This document shows, piece after piece, positions 1-9,819 of a DNA stretch of 64,000 nt. This DNA comes from Prochlorococcus sp. AG-402-M18. GTDB taxonomy: Bacteria; Cyanobacteriota; Cyanobacteriia; PCC-6307; Cyanobiaceae. Positions within the stretch are counted from its first letter, which is position 1. The number at the start of each line of letters is the position of its first letter. Both the position numbers and the translations under genes were made by a program. The notes under the pieces were generated by a model. That model was not told the origin of the DNA, ran no database searches, and saw only the letters and a program-made list of their open reading frames with translations. The stretch is from NCBI GenBank assembly GCA_003216595.1, contig QCIQ01000003.1, forward strand, positions 1-64,000, in the 5' to 3' direction.

Positions 1-234
1 GCATCTACCAGGATTGACGCGATAGCTTCTGCAGGTTTTGGATTATCAAGATCAAAAATAAACTCCCAAATAAAGAAAGGACGCTTGCGATTAAATTGGG
101 CCTTGAATAATCAGCCCAGCAAATCGGTAAACATTGGGGATCTTATTCATTTAGAGAATAAAGGTTCACTTAAAATTTTAAATATTGACAAAACAAAAAA
201 GGATCGTTGGAGAATTAAATTACTAAGGCAATGA
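1..234 (+). CDS. S4-domain RNA-binding protein, 3' end (photosystem II S4 domain protein-like)
   Basis: Frame 1 is open from the window edge to TGA at 232-234: ASTRIDAIASAGFGLSRSKINSQIKKGRLRLNWALNNQPSKSVNIGDLI..., an S4 RNA-binding motif. Partial at the 5' end. Confidence 0.75.
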   Translation, partial: ASTRIDAIASAGFGLSRSKINSQIKKGRLRLNWALNNQPSKSVNIGDLIHLENKGSLKILNIDKTKKDRWRIKLLRQ

Positions 235-305
235 TTATTAGGTCCTATTGGCTGCTAACTTCATTGAAGATAAAACTTCAGTTCTCAGTTCTAATTGACT
301 TACAA

Positions 306-377
306 GGGCGATTAGCTCAGAGGTAGAGCACTACCTTGACACGGTAGGAGTCACTGGTTCGATTCCAGTATCGCCCA
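306..377 (+). tRNA. tRNA-Val (GAC anticodon)
   Basis: Cloverleaf GGGCGAT...ATCGCCC acceptor stem, D-arm TAGCTCAGAGGTAGAGCA, anticodon loop CCTTGACACGG, T-arm GGTTCGATTCC. Confidence 0.93.
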
Positions 378-889
378 TTCACCCACATTAGTGAAGTAGG
401 ATATATCCCTGATATATCCCTAATTAAAAGTAATAGAGAAACTGTTTAAACTCTTTACCTATCAAACATTTGATGAAGTTTAATCCATGTAATTTCACTC
501 TCGGTCTGGTCTACCAAACCATTTAGAGAATAATTTGCATTCGTTGGCTTTTGAATTTCTTTTTGTTTTAATATTTCAATGTCATCAATGTTTACAGCCA
601 TTAAAAAGAAGCTAATTCCAATACATCAAAACAACCTTTAAAGAATAAAGCCAGAAGTATTAATATTTTTTTAATCTTGTTAAAATCAAGTTTCAAATTT
701 CATTCTTGAACTTTTTTATCTTTAGATAATGCAAATGTTTTCAAGTACTAATGAATCAAATATCTTTGTTTAAGAATTAAAATAATACTAATAAAAAATT
801 ATTTTATATTAGAAAATATAGGAAATTCATTTTAAGGTAATAGCCACCTAGCGATGGGAAAAGCTATTCACATTCAAATCTAACTTAAA

Positions 890-2299
890 TTGTCGAAACA
901 AAAACAATCAAATCAAATACATATTGTCCTTGGGCTAGGTAGCTCAGGCATCAGTGCAGCAAAACTACTTAAATCAGAAGGAAAGAACGTTTTAATATTA
1001 GAAAATAATTCAAATAAAAAACTAATAGATATATCTAAAAAGTTAAAGTCAGAAGGAATTAATGTTATTATACTAGACGAACCACTTCATATCAATAATT
1101 TCACTCCATGGATAAAAAGAATTAATTCAATTATAGTAAGTCCAGGGATAGATTGGAAGCATGTAACATTAGAAGAATTAAGAAAAAAAAATATCAATAT
1201 TAAAGGAGAAGTCGAATTGGCTTGGCAAAGACTCAGTCATATTCCATCTATTGGTATTACGGGAACAAACGGGAAAACAACCGTCACAAATATGCTTAAC
1301 CATGTTCTAAAGTTGAATGATTTAAATACTGAAATGGGGGGAAATTGTGGACAAGCACTATCTAAAATTGCCTTAAAAAGCATCCAAACTGATTATCAAG
1401 AATTAAACTGGCTAGTTTTAGAATTAAGTAGTTATCAGATTGAAGGTTCACCAAAAGTAGAACCTACCATAGGTATATGGACAACATTCACGCCTGATCA
1501 TTTAGAAAGACATAATGATATGGAATCTTATTTCGAAATCAAGCGAAGTTTACTAGAGAAATCATCCATTCGAATTTATAACTCTGATGATAAGAATTTA
1601 TGCATTAAAAGAAAAGAATTACCTAAAGGCATCTGGGTCGGGACAAAAAATCAGTCCTCCTATTCTTATCATCCAAAATTCTGGGTCGATGAAAAAGGAT
1701 ATATTTTTGAGGACCAAAAACAACTATTTCATACTTCGATACTAAAGATACCTGGCAATCATAATCTGCAAAACCTCTTGCTTGTAACAGCCGCAGCGAG
1801 AGAAATAGGTCTTGACCAGTCATCAATTGCTACATCTATAAATTCATTTAAAGGGATACCCCATAGGTTGGAGGATTTAGGAAGAATAAACAACTTAGAT
1901 TTTTATAATGATAGTAAAGCCACTAATTTCGACTCTTCATTAATTGCTTTGAAATCTATTACTACTCCTATAATTTTACTAGCTGGAGGTATACAAAAGG
2001 AAGGAGATTACCTGCCTTGGATAAAACAAATAAAGCAATCTACTAATGGAATAGTATTATTTGGACTTAGTGCCAAAAAATTACATAAAGTACTATTAGA
2101 ATCTTCTTATAAAGGAGAAGTAATTGTCAAAAAAAATCTACAAGAGGCTACAACAGCCTCTATTGATTTAGCAAATAAAACAACTTCCAAAAGCATATTA
2201 TTGTCTCCCGCCTGTGCAAGTTTTGATCAATATCAAAACTACGAAGAAAGAGGCGATCATTTCAAAGAACTAGTTAAACAGTATAGAGATATCAAATGA
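890..2299 (+). CDS. murD: UDP-N-acetylmuramoyl-L-alanine--D-glutamate ligase
   Basis: Mur ligase motifs GITGTNGKTT, NDSKATN, LSPACASFDQ...RGDHF; TTG start. Confidence 0.95.
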   Translation: MSKQKQSNQIHIVLGLGSSGISAAKLLKSEGKNVLILENNSNKKLIDISKKLKSEGINVIILDEPLHINNFTPWIKRINSIIVSPGIDWKHVTLEELRKKNINIKGEVELAWQRLSHIPSIGITGTNGKTTVTNMLNHVLKLNDLNTEMGGNCGQALSKIALKSIQTDYQELNWLVLELSSYQIEGSPKVEPTIGIWTTFTPDHLERHNDMESYFEIKRSLLEKSSIRIYNSDDKNLCIKRKELPKGIWVGTKNQSSYSYHPKFWVDEKGYIFEDQKQLFHTSILKIPGNHNLQNLLLVTAAAREIGLDQSSIATSINSFKGIPHRLEDLGRINNLDFYNDSKATNFDSSLIALKSITTPIILLAGGIQKEGDYLPWIKQIKQSTNGIVLFGLSAKKLHKVLLESSYKGEVIVKKNLQEATTASIDLANKTTSKSILLSPACASFDQYQNYEERGDHFKELVKQYRDIK

Positions 2300-2394
2300 T
2301 TTACTTTTTCTAAACGGATTAGATTTGATCGGGGATCCACCCCGTCAGGCTATCTCAAACATGTTAGTTTATAAACAAACTTTTAAAATATACA

Positions 2395-2703
2395 TTGAAT
2401 AACAACCAGTTCTCACATAATGCTATCAGTCACAAGAAATTAAATGATTTCTTGATCAACGCCAAAAAAGATATAACCTCAAGTGATTCCACTCAACATA
2501 ATAAATTCAATGAAGAACAGGATTTCAATGATTTAATTAAAAATTGGACAGAAGCAAGTCAAAAAATATTACTTATGATGAATAAGGAAGAGAAGGTTTT
2601 TACTAAGAATAGAAACGCTAAATCTCTGATGGCCTTTGGGGCAATGGGGGCACATATAAATATGGCTTTACAAGCACTTAAAGCAGCTGAATCTGATAAC
2701 TAA
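2395..2703 (+). CDS. hypothetical protein
   Basis: Clean 102-aa ORF with TTG start; no recognised family. Confidence 0.6.
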   Translation: MNNNQFSHNAISHKKLNDFLINAKKDITSSDSTQHNKFNEEQDFNDLIKNWTEASQKILLMMNKEEKVFTKNRNAKSLMAFGAMGAHINMALQALKAAESDN

Positions 2704-2819
2704 AGATTAAAAATCAGAAAGTTTATTACATAAGAAATTAAAAGAACTAAATGTACTTTTTAAAAAATATAATTAGGTATTAAATCCTTTATAAAAAAGG
2801 ATTATACAGCTATCTTATT

Positions 2820-3242
2820 TTGTCCGACCAAAACCAAAATCCACTTGTTCTCCTTCCAGAGTCAACAGCTAAATTGATGAAGTCAATATCAGGGAAAAGG
2901 CAAGGATCGGTTGATGACGTAATTTATTGTCACCTTTATGGAGTTGTAGGTGACTGGTACCTTTCGGAGATATCAGAAGACAGGGAAAACGCCTTTGGAT
3001 TTCAAATAATAAATTCTGAGCCCGTTTGGGAAATGGATAATTGGTTAACTAATTCCAGCAAATGGGGAGAAATACCGATAAAAGCACTGCAAGAACTTGT
3101 CAATGAGAAATTTTTAAAAGAGAAAGATATTCGTTTTTTGATTACAAGAGATTTAATTTGGGAACCTATCAAGTTTTCAGCCATTAATATTACCCAAAAT
3201 ACACTTTTTTATCCTGGAACAACTGATAGAAGTTTATCTTGA
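2820..3242 (+). CDS. hypothetical protein
   Basis: 140-aa ORF, TTG start, protein-like composition. Confidence 0.65.
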   Translation: MSDQNQNPLVLLPESTAKLMKSISGKRQGSVDDVIYCHLYGVVGDWYLSEISEDRENAFGFQIINSEPVWEMDNWLTNSSKWGEIPIKALQELVNEKFLKEKDIRFLITRDLIWEPIKFSAINITQNTLFYPGTTDRSLS

Positions 3243-3288
3243 ATATATGAAAAACTGAATCTACCTACCTAAATAATTTTTAATTAAA

Positions 3289-3534
3289 ATGAAAGAGATA
3301 GACCCCAAAAGTGATCCTCTTTATTTACTAACAAAAGCTGTTGAGCGAGGTGAGCCTCAAGTAGCTAAAAAAGTGAAGGATCGCCTTGATAAATCAGATA
3401 ATCCCTCAGAAATGAGATATTTGGAAGGATTGCTTATACTGCTAGGTGAAAAACCAGGTGAGCTAGAAGATCCACCCGACGTCGAAGATGATCCAGATGA
3501 ATATTGGCAAGAGAATGATTACTTTGAGGTCTAA
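3289..3534 (+). CDS. small acidic hypothetical protein
   Basis: 81-aa ORF with acidic C-terminus (DPPDVEDDPDEYWQENDYFEV). Confidence 0.65.
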   Translation: MKEIDPKSDPLYLLTKAVERGEPQVAKKVKDRLDKSDNPSEMRYLEGLLILLGEKPGELEDPPDVEDDPDEYWQENDYFEV

Positions 3535-4397
3535 ATCAAAACGATAGCAACTCCAATAAAAGATAAAAAAGAATAAAAAATTGTTAATTTATTTATTTCA
3601 TCTCCCTCTCTTTTTGAAATAAAAAGTGCAAAAACAGGAGAAAGGCTTAACAAAGTCCACCCGATCCCAATAGGTAAAAATTTAAACACTATCTGTTGAA
3701 ATAATATTCCACAATTTGTACCAAGTAAGGTTGATAAAATTAAACTTGAATGATTTTGTTTAGTTATTGATCTATTTGTAAGAAGATCAATAAAATCTTT
3801 TTTAAAAATTAAAAATAAGAATATTGATGCTGATAAAAGTCTAATTTCAGTAGTTTGTAAGGGGGTTAATGAAGAGCTGATTAAAATAAGTCTTGACATT
3901 AAAGCTGCCAAAACAGCACAAAATACCGACCCAAATGCGCAGAGTATGCCAAGAATATTTATTTCTCTAGAGTCCTCTTTTTGAAATGTATTTTGACGTA
4001 CAATCATCAATAAAGAAAAAGAGACAATCAAAGATCCTATCCATACTTTTTGAGGATATATCTCATTGATACTAAATGTTCCTAAAGTAGTTGCAATTAT
4101 TGGTGTTAACGCTTCAAATGAAAGAGTTTTTCTAGTCCCTATTATTTTTAAAGAATTTATATATAACGTATCCCCTATAGAAATACCGACTATTCCACTT
4201 ATCATTAAAACAAATATAGAAAACATATCAGAGACCCAACTTATTGTTAGAACAACTGGTAAAAAGAAGATTGAAGCAAGAAGATTTTTATAAATATTGA
4301 TTTGCCGAGGTAGCAAGTTTTCAGATTGTCTACGCCAAATAGAACACGCAAATGTCCAAGATATAACTGCAGATATTGCTGCAAAAAAACCTATCAT
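3531..4397 (-). CDS. EamA/DMT family transporter
   Basis: About 10 hydrophobic segments in two repeats, DMT-like (SIGDTLYINSLKIIGTRKTLSFEALTPIIA). Confidence 0.85.
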   Translation of the reverse strand: MIGFFAAISAVISWTFACSIWRRQSENLLPRQINIYKNLLASIFFLPVVLTISWVSDMFSIFVLMISGIVGISIGDTLYINSLKIIGTRKTLSFEALTPIIATTLGTFSINEIYPQKVWIGSLIVSFSLLMIVRQNTFQKEDSREINILGILCAFGSVFCAVLAALMSRLILISSSLTPLQTTEIRLLSASIFLFLIFKKDFIDLLTNRSITKQNHSSLILSTLLGTNCGILFQQIVFKFLPIGIGWTLLSLSPVFALFISKREGDEINKLTIFYSFLSFIGVAIVLI

Positions 4398-4492
4398 ATT
4401 TCAAACTTTATGCTCAATAAATTTCAAAAGAATTCAATACTCATCAAAAGTTTAAGAATCGACTTAGTCACATGAATTTATTTTTTAGCTAA

Positions 4493-5254
4493 CTAACTAC
4501 TTTTTTTGCATTCTGGCTTATTTTTTTTACTATTAAAATTAAGTTTGTCATCACTCCAAACTTCTAATACATCAGGAAAGTGCTTCTCCATACATATATC
4601 GCAAATCCCATGGCTAAAACGAATATCTGATATTTTTGAAAGGTATTTTTCTAGATGCTGCCACTCACCATCCGAATCCCTAACCTCTTTGCAATATGAA
4701 CATGTTGTTAAAATACCCTCAGTGTTATGCATATGAGTAAGAGCATCAAGAAGACGCATAGATCTTTTACGAAGTTCCAATAAAGTTACAACCTGTCTAG
4801 ATAATGCCTCCATAATTTGATGCTGTTGATCAGACAAATGTCCTGGCTTTCTATCAATCACGCAGAGAGTTCCTATTCGCTGATCATTTGGGGTTTGTAA
4901 TGGAAACCCAGCATATAAACGAATTTTTGGCTCCTCAACCACCAAAGGATTGGATTTAAATCGCTCATCTAATAAAGCATCCTCAATAATCAAAGGTTCT
5001 GGACTAGCAATTGCATGAGCACAAAAAGAAACGTCTCTTGATGTTTCTTTCGTCTCAAACCCACACATTGATTTAAACCATTGCTTATCTGTATCAACCA
5101 AACTCATTAAAGATATAGGAGTTTCACAAGTTAAAGAAGCAATTTTCGTTATGTCGTCATAGCATTGCTCAGGCTGAGTACCCAAAATTCTGTACTCAGC
5201 AAGAGCTCTTAAACGCTCTTCTTCATTGCTTATTTTTGGGGCACCAAAACCCAA
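4493..5254 (-). CDS. GAF domain protein with C-terminal CxxC...CxxC module
   Basis: N-terminal GAF (LMSLVDTDKQWFKSMCGFETKETSRDVSFCAHAI...PLIIEDALLDERF...YAGFPL) plus CSYCKEVRDSDGEWQHLEKYL...SHGICDICMEKHFP. Confidence 0.85.
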   Translation of the reverse strand: MGFGAPKISNEEERLRALAEYRILGTQPEQCYDDITKIASLTCETPISLMSLVDTDKQWFKSMCGFETKETSRDVSFCAHAIASPEPLIIEDALLDERFKSNPLVVEEPKIRLYAGFPLQTPNDQRIGTLCVIDRKPGHLSDQQHQIMEALSRQVVTLLELRKRSMRLLDALTHMHNTEGILTTCSYCKEVRDSDGEWQHLEKYLSKISDIRFSHGICDICMEKHFPDVLEVWSDDKLNFNSKKNKPECKKSS

Positions 5255-5486
5255 AATAATTTCTTATTTATATGATTTAAGAATAGATAATGTTGGGTAA
5301 TAAAAACAATTCTCTTCTCAATAATAAACAATTAGGTTTTCATAAAAAAAGTTAAATAATATTAAGCTAAACTCACTATTAAAAAGAAAATCTAAACGGG
5401 AAAACCTTACTAGAAAATATATTAAAGCTAGTCTCGCAGTTGTTTTTTCTTTTTTTATTATGAGTAAAGAATTTAATTTTTTCTAT

Positions 5487-5768
5487 TTAGAAGCTCTTCG
5501 TAGCCCTAATTTTAAAACTACTTTTAGTTATCAAAGTATCTTCACTAATCTCTAGCCCTTTGACGCTAGAGATATGCCCTTTTAGCCCCTCTAATTGAAG
5601 TTGATCAATCATCTGTTGAATCACCTGAGTTTCTACTAATTTCTGATCAATCATTTCTGGAGTCATTTTCTCGAATAATTTACCTGCTTTAGAGGCAACC
5701 ACGTCTGATGCATTAGTAATTTTGAGAAGAATCATAATTAAATCAAAACTGAGATAAATTGAAATCAA
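5487..5768 (-). CDS. hypothetical protein
   Basis: 93-aa ORF; the true start may be the internal Met (MILLKITNASDVVASKAGKLFEKMTPEMID...). Confidence 0.55.
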   Translation of the reverse strand: MISIYLSFDLIMILLKITNASDVVASKAGKLFEKMTPEMIDQKLVETQVIQQMIDQLQLEGLKGHISSVKGLEISEDTLITKSSFKIRATKSF

Positions 5769-6094
5769 TTCAATCTATTTAGAATTTAATATTATAAGAA
5801 TTCAACACTAATCTAATATTAAAGAATTATGGAAATATAATTCAACTAAGAATCAATATAAAAATTTGAATGAAGGCCAAGCATATAAAGATCCAAAGTA
5901 ATATCATGCCTATTTTATTATGGAACGAACCCTTCTTATAAAATGATGGACCTGAGTCCCAATCCCTTGTCATTGCTAATAGTCAAATAATCTAAAATTA
6001 ACATAGCAATATATTAGTATTTTGATTACTCCCACAAAAAATAATACAATGTAAAAATATATTTAAAAAATAACAAAAAATATCTACTTCTGTT

Positions 6095-6514
6095 TTAATT
6101 TTTTGTTTGATTCCAATTCAACTTAATATCTATAGAGCACTCAAGATTAAGCTTTACAGGGCATTTTTCAGCGGTCCTTTGAAGGATTTTATACTTTTCA
6201 TAATCTATTTCAGATGGCATAAAAATTTCTAGCTCAAGAGTCTTTATTTTTCTAGGTCCATCTGAAGTCATTGTTTTATAAACATCAATTTTAATCTTAC
6301 CAAGTTCCCAACCTCTACGTTTTGCCTCAATACCCATAATTGTAATTATACAAGTTCCTAAAGAAGAAGCTAATAAATCAGTTGGAGCAAAATCTTTTCC
6401 TTGTCCGTCATGGTCTTTGGGTGCATCAGTATGGATAATACTCTCTGAAGGAAAATGTATTGCTTCAGTGTGCAAATCTCCAAGATAAGTACAACTGATT
6501 TTCGTAGAATTCAA
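6095..6514 (-). CDS. OsmC family protein
   Basis: OsmC/Ohr features: GQGKDFAPTDLLASSLGTCIITIMGIEAKRRGWELGKI. Confidence 0.9.
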   Translation of the reverse strand: MNSTKISCTYLGDLHTEAIHFPSESIIHTDAPKDHDGQGKDFAPTDLLASSLGTCIITIMGIEAKRRGWELGKIKIDVYKTMTSDGPRKIKTLELEIFMPSEIDYEKYKILQRTAEKCPVKLNLECSIDIKLNWNQTKN

Positions 6515-6691
6515 ATTAGAATTAGAATCTTGTGAGTTTTTGATTTGAAGAATCTATTTGATAGATTTATTTTACAAAATTTATACTCTAATCGAGTATC
6601 AAATAAATTCCTTTTATTAGAAAAAACGAATTATGATCACAAATAAAATAATCTTATTTACAGAGAAGAATTTCTCTTATAATCAAAACAA

Positions 6692-7060
6692 ATGATTTTC
6701 ATTTCATTTTTTCTTAGTTTACTTATTACTCTTAATCCTTCTTCAAGTTTCATTTGTGATGGAGATAGATTAACTGCGGTCATCAGGAATAACTTAAATG
6801 GAGATTTTTCAATAACTAATGATCTTGAAAATATTGATAAAGGAGCGTTTATTGTTCTTCATTGGCGAGACATAAACCTCATGCTCCCAGTATCTTTTAA
6901 AGTCGGTGATATATCTTTCACTGACAAGAAATGGTTATGGAGCTATCAGGATGAGAGAAATGGATTAAGAATGGATGAACCCAGATTCGCTCAGCTCTTA
7001 CCTAATGGAGAAATTCAAGAATTTTCCTGTCAAGCTATTTACAAGGACAGAGTTTCATAA
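6692..7060 (+). CDS. hypothetical secreted protein
   Basis: 122-aa ORF with N-terminal signal-like hydrophobic segment. Confidence 0.65.
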   Translation: MIFISFFLSLLITLNPSSSFICDGDRLTAVIRNNLNGDFSITNDLENIDKGAFIVLHWRDINLMLPVSFKVGDISFTDKKWLWSYQDERNGLRMDEPRFAQLLPNGEIQEFSCQAIYKDRVS

Positions 7061-7128
7061 AGAAACCCTTAAGCAGGAAATAATCAAGACATGCTATGGC
7101 TAGGTATTAAGTAGTTGAAAAAACTTAA

Positions 7129-7323
7129 ATGACTGTCTCAAGATCAAAGACATTTGTATATGGAGATACGAAGCCGAAAGTAAGCAAAAAACAAGTTTTT
7201 ATTTTTGGATCAATTATTGCTAGTGGTTGCTTGAGTGGTGCATTTGTTATCGCTTTGTATATTGAATACCTTCATAATCCAGCTTTTCACAGCTTTGTTC
7301 AATCAAAAGGAATATTCCTCTGA
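7129..7323 (+). CDS. hypothetical small membrane protein
   Basis: 64 aa with one TM segment (VFIFGSIIASGCLSGAFVIALYIEYL). Confidence 0.65.
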   Translation: MTVSRSKTFVYGDTKPKVSKKQVFIFGSIIASGCLSGAFVIALYIEYLHNPAFHSFVQSKGIFL

Positions 7324-7361
7324 ATTTTGAGTTCATAGATATTAGATATTCCTTTTAAACA

Positions 7362-7388
7362 AAAAAGCTCTCAATTAGAGAGCTTTTT
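7362..7388 (+). terminator. Rho-independent terminator
   Basis: AAAAAGCTCTC-AATTA-GAGAGCTTTTT: perfect 11-bp stem ending in T-run, downstream of the 7129-7323 ORF. Confidence 0.85.
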
Positions 7389-7525
7389 ATTGATTTTAGA
7401 AAGATTATATTCCTTGGTTTTATTAAACCAAAGAGATACTGTCAATAGCTGATCCGAGTAAACAAACTATTGCCAAAAATCAATTAAAAAAAAGTTCAAC
7501 AATTTTTGAAGTAATTTTTTATCGG

Positions 7526-7672
7526 CTAAACAAAACCAGGGATAATTTGACCTGTTGATGAATATGCTCCAACCAAAGCGATACAACCAAATAGGGCTGC
7601 ATAGCCGTTAAGCCTTTCTGCGGTTACCTTTTCAGGATCAATGTTTCTTTTTTTGTTGTTTTGATTAGACAT
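7526..7672 (-). CDS. hli: high light-inducible (Hli/SCP) protein
   Basis: Hand translation: MSNQNNKKRNIDPEKVTAERLNGYAALFGCIALVGAYSSTGQIIPGFV*. ExxNG...TGQIIPG motif; below the ORF-track cutoff. Confidence 0.9.
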   Translation of the reverse strand: MSNQNNKKRNIDPEKVTAERLNGYAALFGCIALVGAYSSTGQIIPGFV

Positions 7673-7791
7673 TACACAACACCAGGGATAAGTTGGCCAG
7701 TTGTTAAGTAGATACCTGTTAAAAGTACGAAAGTCATCATTGCTGGCCTTCCTATACTTCTTTCTAGAATTGTTTTGTTAGAAGGTTGCAT
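7672..7791 (-). CDS. hli: Hli-like short protein
   Basis: Hand translation: MQPSNKTILERSIGRPAMMTFVLLTGIYLTTGQLIPGVV*. Abuts the downstream hli with 1-nt overlap. Confidence 0.85.
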   Translation of the reverse strand: MQPSNKTILERSIGRPAMMTFVLLTGIYLTTGQLIPGVV

Positions 7792-7801
7792 AATTAAAAA
7801 A

Positions 7802-7909
7802 TTAAAAGATGCCAGGGATTATTTGTCCTGTTGTTGCATATGCGCCAAAGGCTGCAACAAAGCCAAGCATTGCTGCCCAACCGTTAAACTTTTCTGCTTC
7901 AGGAGTCAT
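7802..7909 (-). CDS. hli: high light-inducible protein
   Basis: Hand translation: MTPEAEKFNGWAAMLGFVAAFGAYATTGQIIPGIF*. Canonical EKFNGxxAMxGF and TTGQIIPG. Confidence 0.93.
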   Translation of the reverse strand: MTPEAEKFNGWAAMLGFVAAFGAYATTGQIIPGIF

Positions 7910-8091
7910 TTGAAAAATGGATTAATCTATGTAAAGGAATGTAACGGGGTAATGACTGCAGCTGGTGGTGGGCAACCGAACATACTAGTAAAAATGATCA
8001 AACACATTAGAAAAATCTATATAAAAAACGAAACTTTAATCAATACCTTTTCTTTGAAACACTTGTTAAATTCTTATAATTATAAAAATCT

Positions 8092-8364
8092 ATGAGAAAA
8101 GACTTGTACGACCCCTCGATTGGACAAGAATCACTCACTACAGTTGATGTTGTAGGCGTACTTGTCGGACATGTCCTTTTTGGCGTCGCCGCCACACTTT
8201 TGATTGACTGGAGTTGGATCCCCTTAAGTCCTCAACAAAGAGAGAGTGGCCGATCACTAAAAGAAATCAAAAGAAGTTGGGGTTTGGATGAAAAAACTGA
8301 TACCAAGGATGAGTCTCTAAGCTCAAAAAATAGAACATCCTCAGTTGATGAAAATAACGAGTAA
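8092..8364 (+). CDS. hypothetical protein
   Basis: 90-aa ORF with one hydrophobic segment. Confidence 0.6.
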   Translation: MRKDLYDPSIGQESLTTVDVVGVLVGHVLFGVAATLLIDWSWIPLSPQQRESGRSLKEIKRSWGLDEKTDTKDESLSSKNRTSSVDENNE

Positions 8365-8668
8365 TCTTTTAATAGCTACTAAAGTTAAATGATTTGCAGT
8401 TATGTGTATCATAAAATCTGACAAAATTTAGAAGATATATTAAAAATACATAGCAAGAGTTTTTTCAACTCAGGGGATGCTTTTGCTTGATAGCCATTTC
8501 TTGCATGGTCTTGGCTATCAAAAAAAATAACCTTAAATAAAATGCAAATAAACATTATTTCTTGGAAAGTAATTTACCTGTGTTTATTGCTCTTAACAAT
8601 CGCGATAGATAACTATAAATAATTGTGTTTCGTAAATATATTTTTAATTAGTTTATTAAAATCTTTAA

Positions 8669-9373
8669 TTGACTAAAATAATACATAAACAGAGTTTTAT
8701 GCTAACCAAGGAAATGACAGGAACAGATTGTACGCATTTATTTAAGTCTGCCTATGAAAATCGCTACACTTGGGAGTCAGATTTTTCAGGTTATAAAGGT
8801 AGATGTTCTTGGACAGATGGCGAACGAGAAGTAGAAGGAAGCTTTTACTTAGGACAAGATTTAAAAGCCACTGTTAACGAAATAGATGACGAAGAAATAC
8901 ACAAAGCCATTTCTTCACAACTTTGGGAAGTTGCTATTCATCGAGTTAGAAGATCATTTGATCAAACTCATGGTAAAAATACCTTTACTTTTGGAGATAC
9001 AAATGAAATTGGCTCAGAAGTTATAGTTGGAGGAAAAAATGAAGGTGATAAGTATAGAGTCAAAAACGATGTTGTTACTATGGTTTATAGGCATATTCAT
9101 GGAAATTTAATAATCATCCGCACTAAGGATGTGACTCATACTGGTAATGGATACTTAAGCAAGAGTTATTCTAGTCAATATCTTGATCCAATTTCAAAAA
9201 AAGAATTAAAGGAAAAAAGCTTTTACAAAGATGTTTTTATACCTTTATTCATAGGTGGGCCTTGGGTTTTATCCTCTAGATCCATACATCAAGAATCCTC
9301 AGAAGGGTCAATAATAAATAAACAAGTGTTTTCCTTTTCGGAGTTAAAAAGTCTTGGTTCTGAGCAAGGTTAG
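8669..9373 (+). CDS. DUF3386 family protein
   Basis: 234-aa ORF; composition and motifs resemble cyanobacterial DUF3386 proteins (recognition by eye). Confidence 0.7.
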   Translation: MTKIIHKQSFMLTKEMTGTDCTHLFKSAYENRYTWESDFSGYKGRCSWTDGEREVEGSFYLGQDLKATVNEIDDEEIHKAISSQLWEVAIHRVRRSFDQTHGKNTFTFGDTNEIGSEVIVGGKNEGDKYRVKNDVVTMVYRHIHGNLIIIRTKDVTHTGNGYLSKSYSSQYLDPISKKELKEKSFYKDVFIPLFIGGPWVLSSRSIHQESSEGSIINKQVFSFSELKSLGSEQG

Positions 9374-9819
9374 TTTACAGAAACATAGCCAGAATTATAA
9401 TTTTTATAAGAATATCTGCCTAGGTGAAACCGGGATTTATAAATTAACTATTTTCGATTATGAATGAATCGCGAGCTCAGGGGGGTACAAAGCTTCTTCA
9501 TTTTGTCCCTATTCGTGTTTTGTGAAACAGCACAAGTATAATTTTTTTTACACGCAGGCGTAAATGGATCAAATGGCGTCGATGTTGTCACCCATCACAA
9601 AAACGCCATATCTCCTCTATATGATGACAACTTTGAGCAATATACTCAAGTAGGATTAGACATACCAATACAAATTCACAACAAAGTATAGTTATAAAAC
9701 ATGACATGAATAATAAATCAATAGTGAATTAGCCAAAATGATGTAATTAAAATTGGTTGATCAGATGAATCATCGCGAGACAATGGTACATCTCATCAGC
9801 AATTTTTTTTAATTGCCTT

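Noticed and set aside
7775-8095. 106-aa plus-strand ORF from the track
   Set aside because: Antisense to the clear hli gene at 7802-7909; Cys-rich composition reflects the reversed Hli coding sequence.
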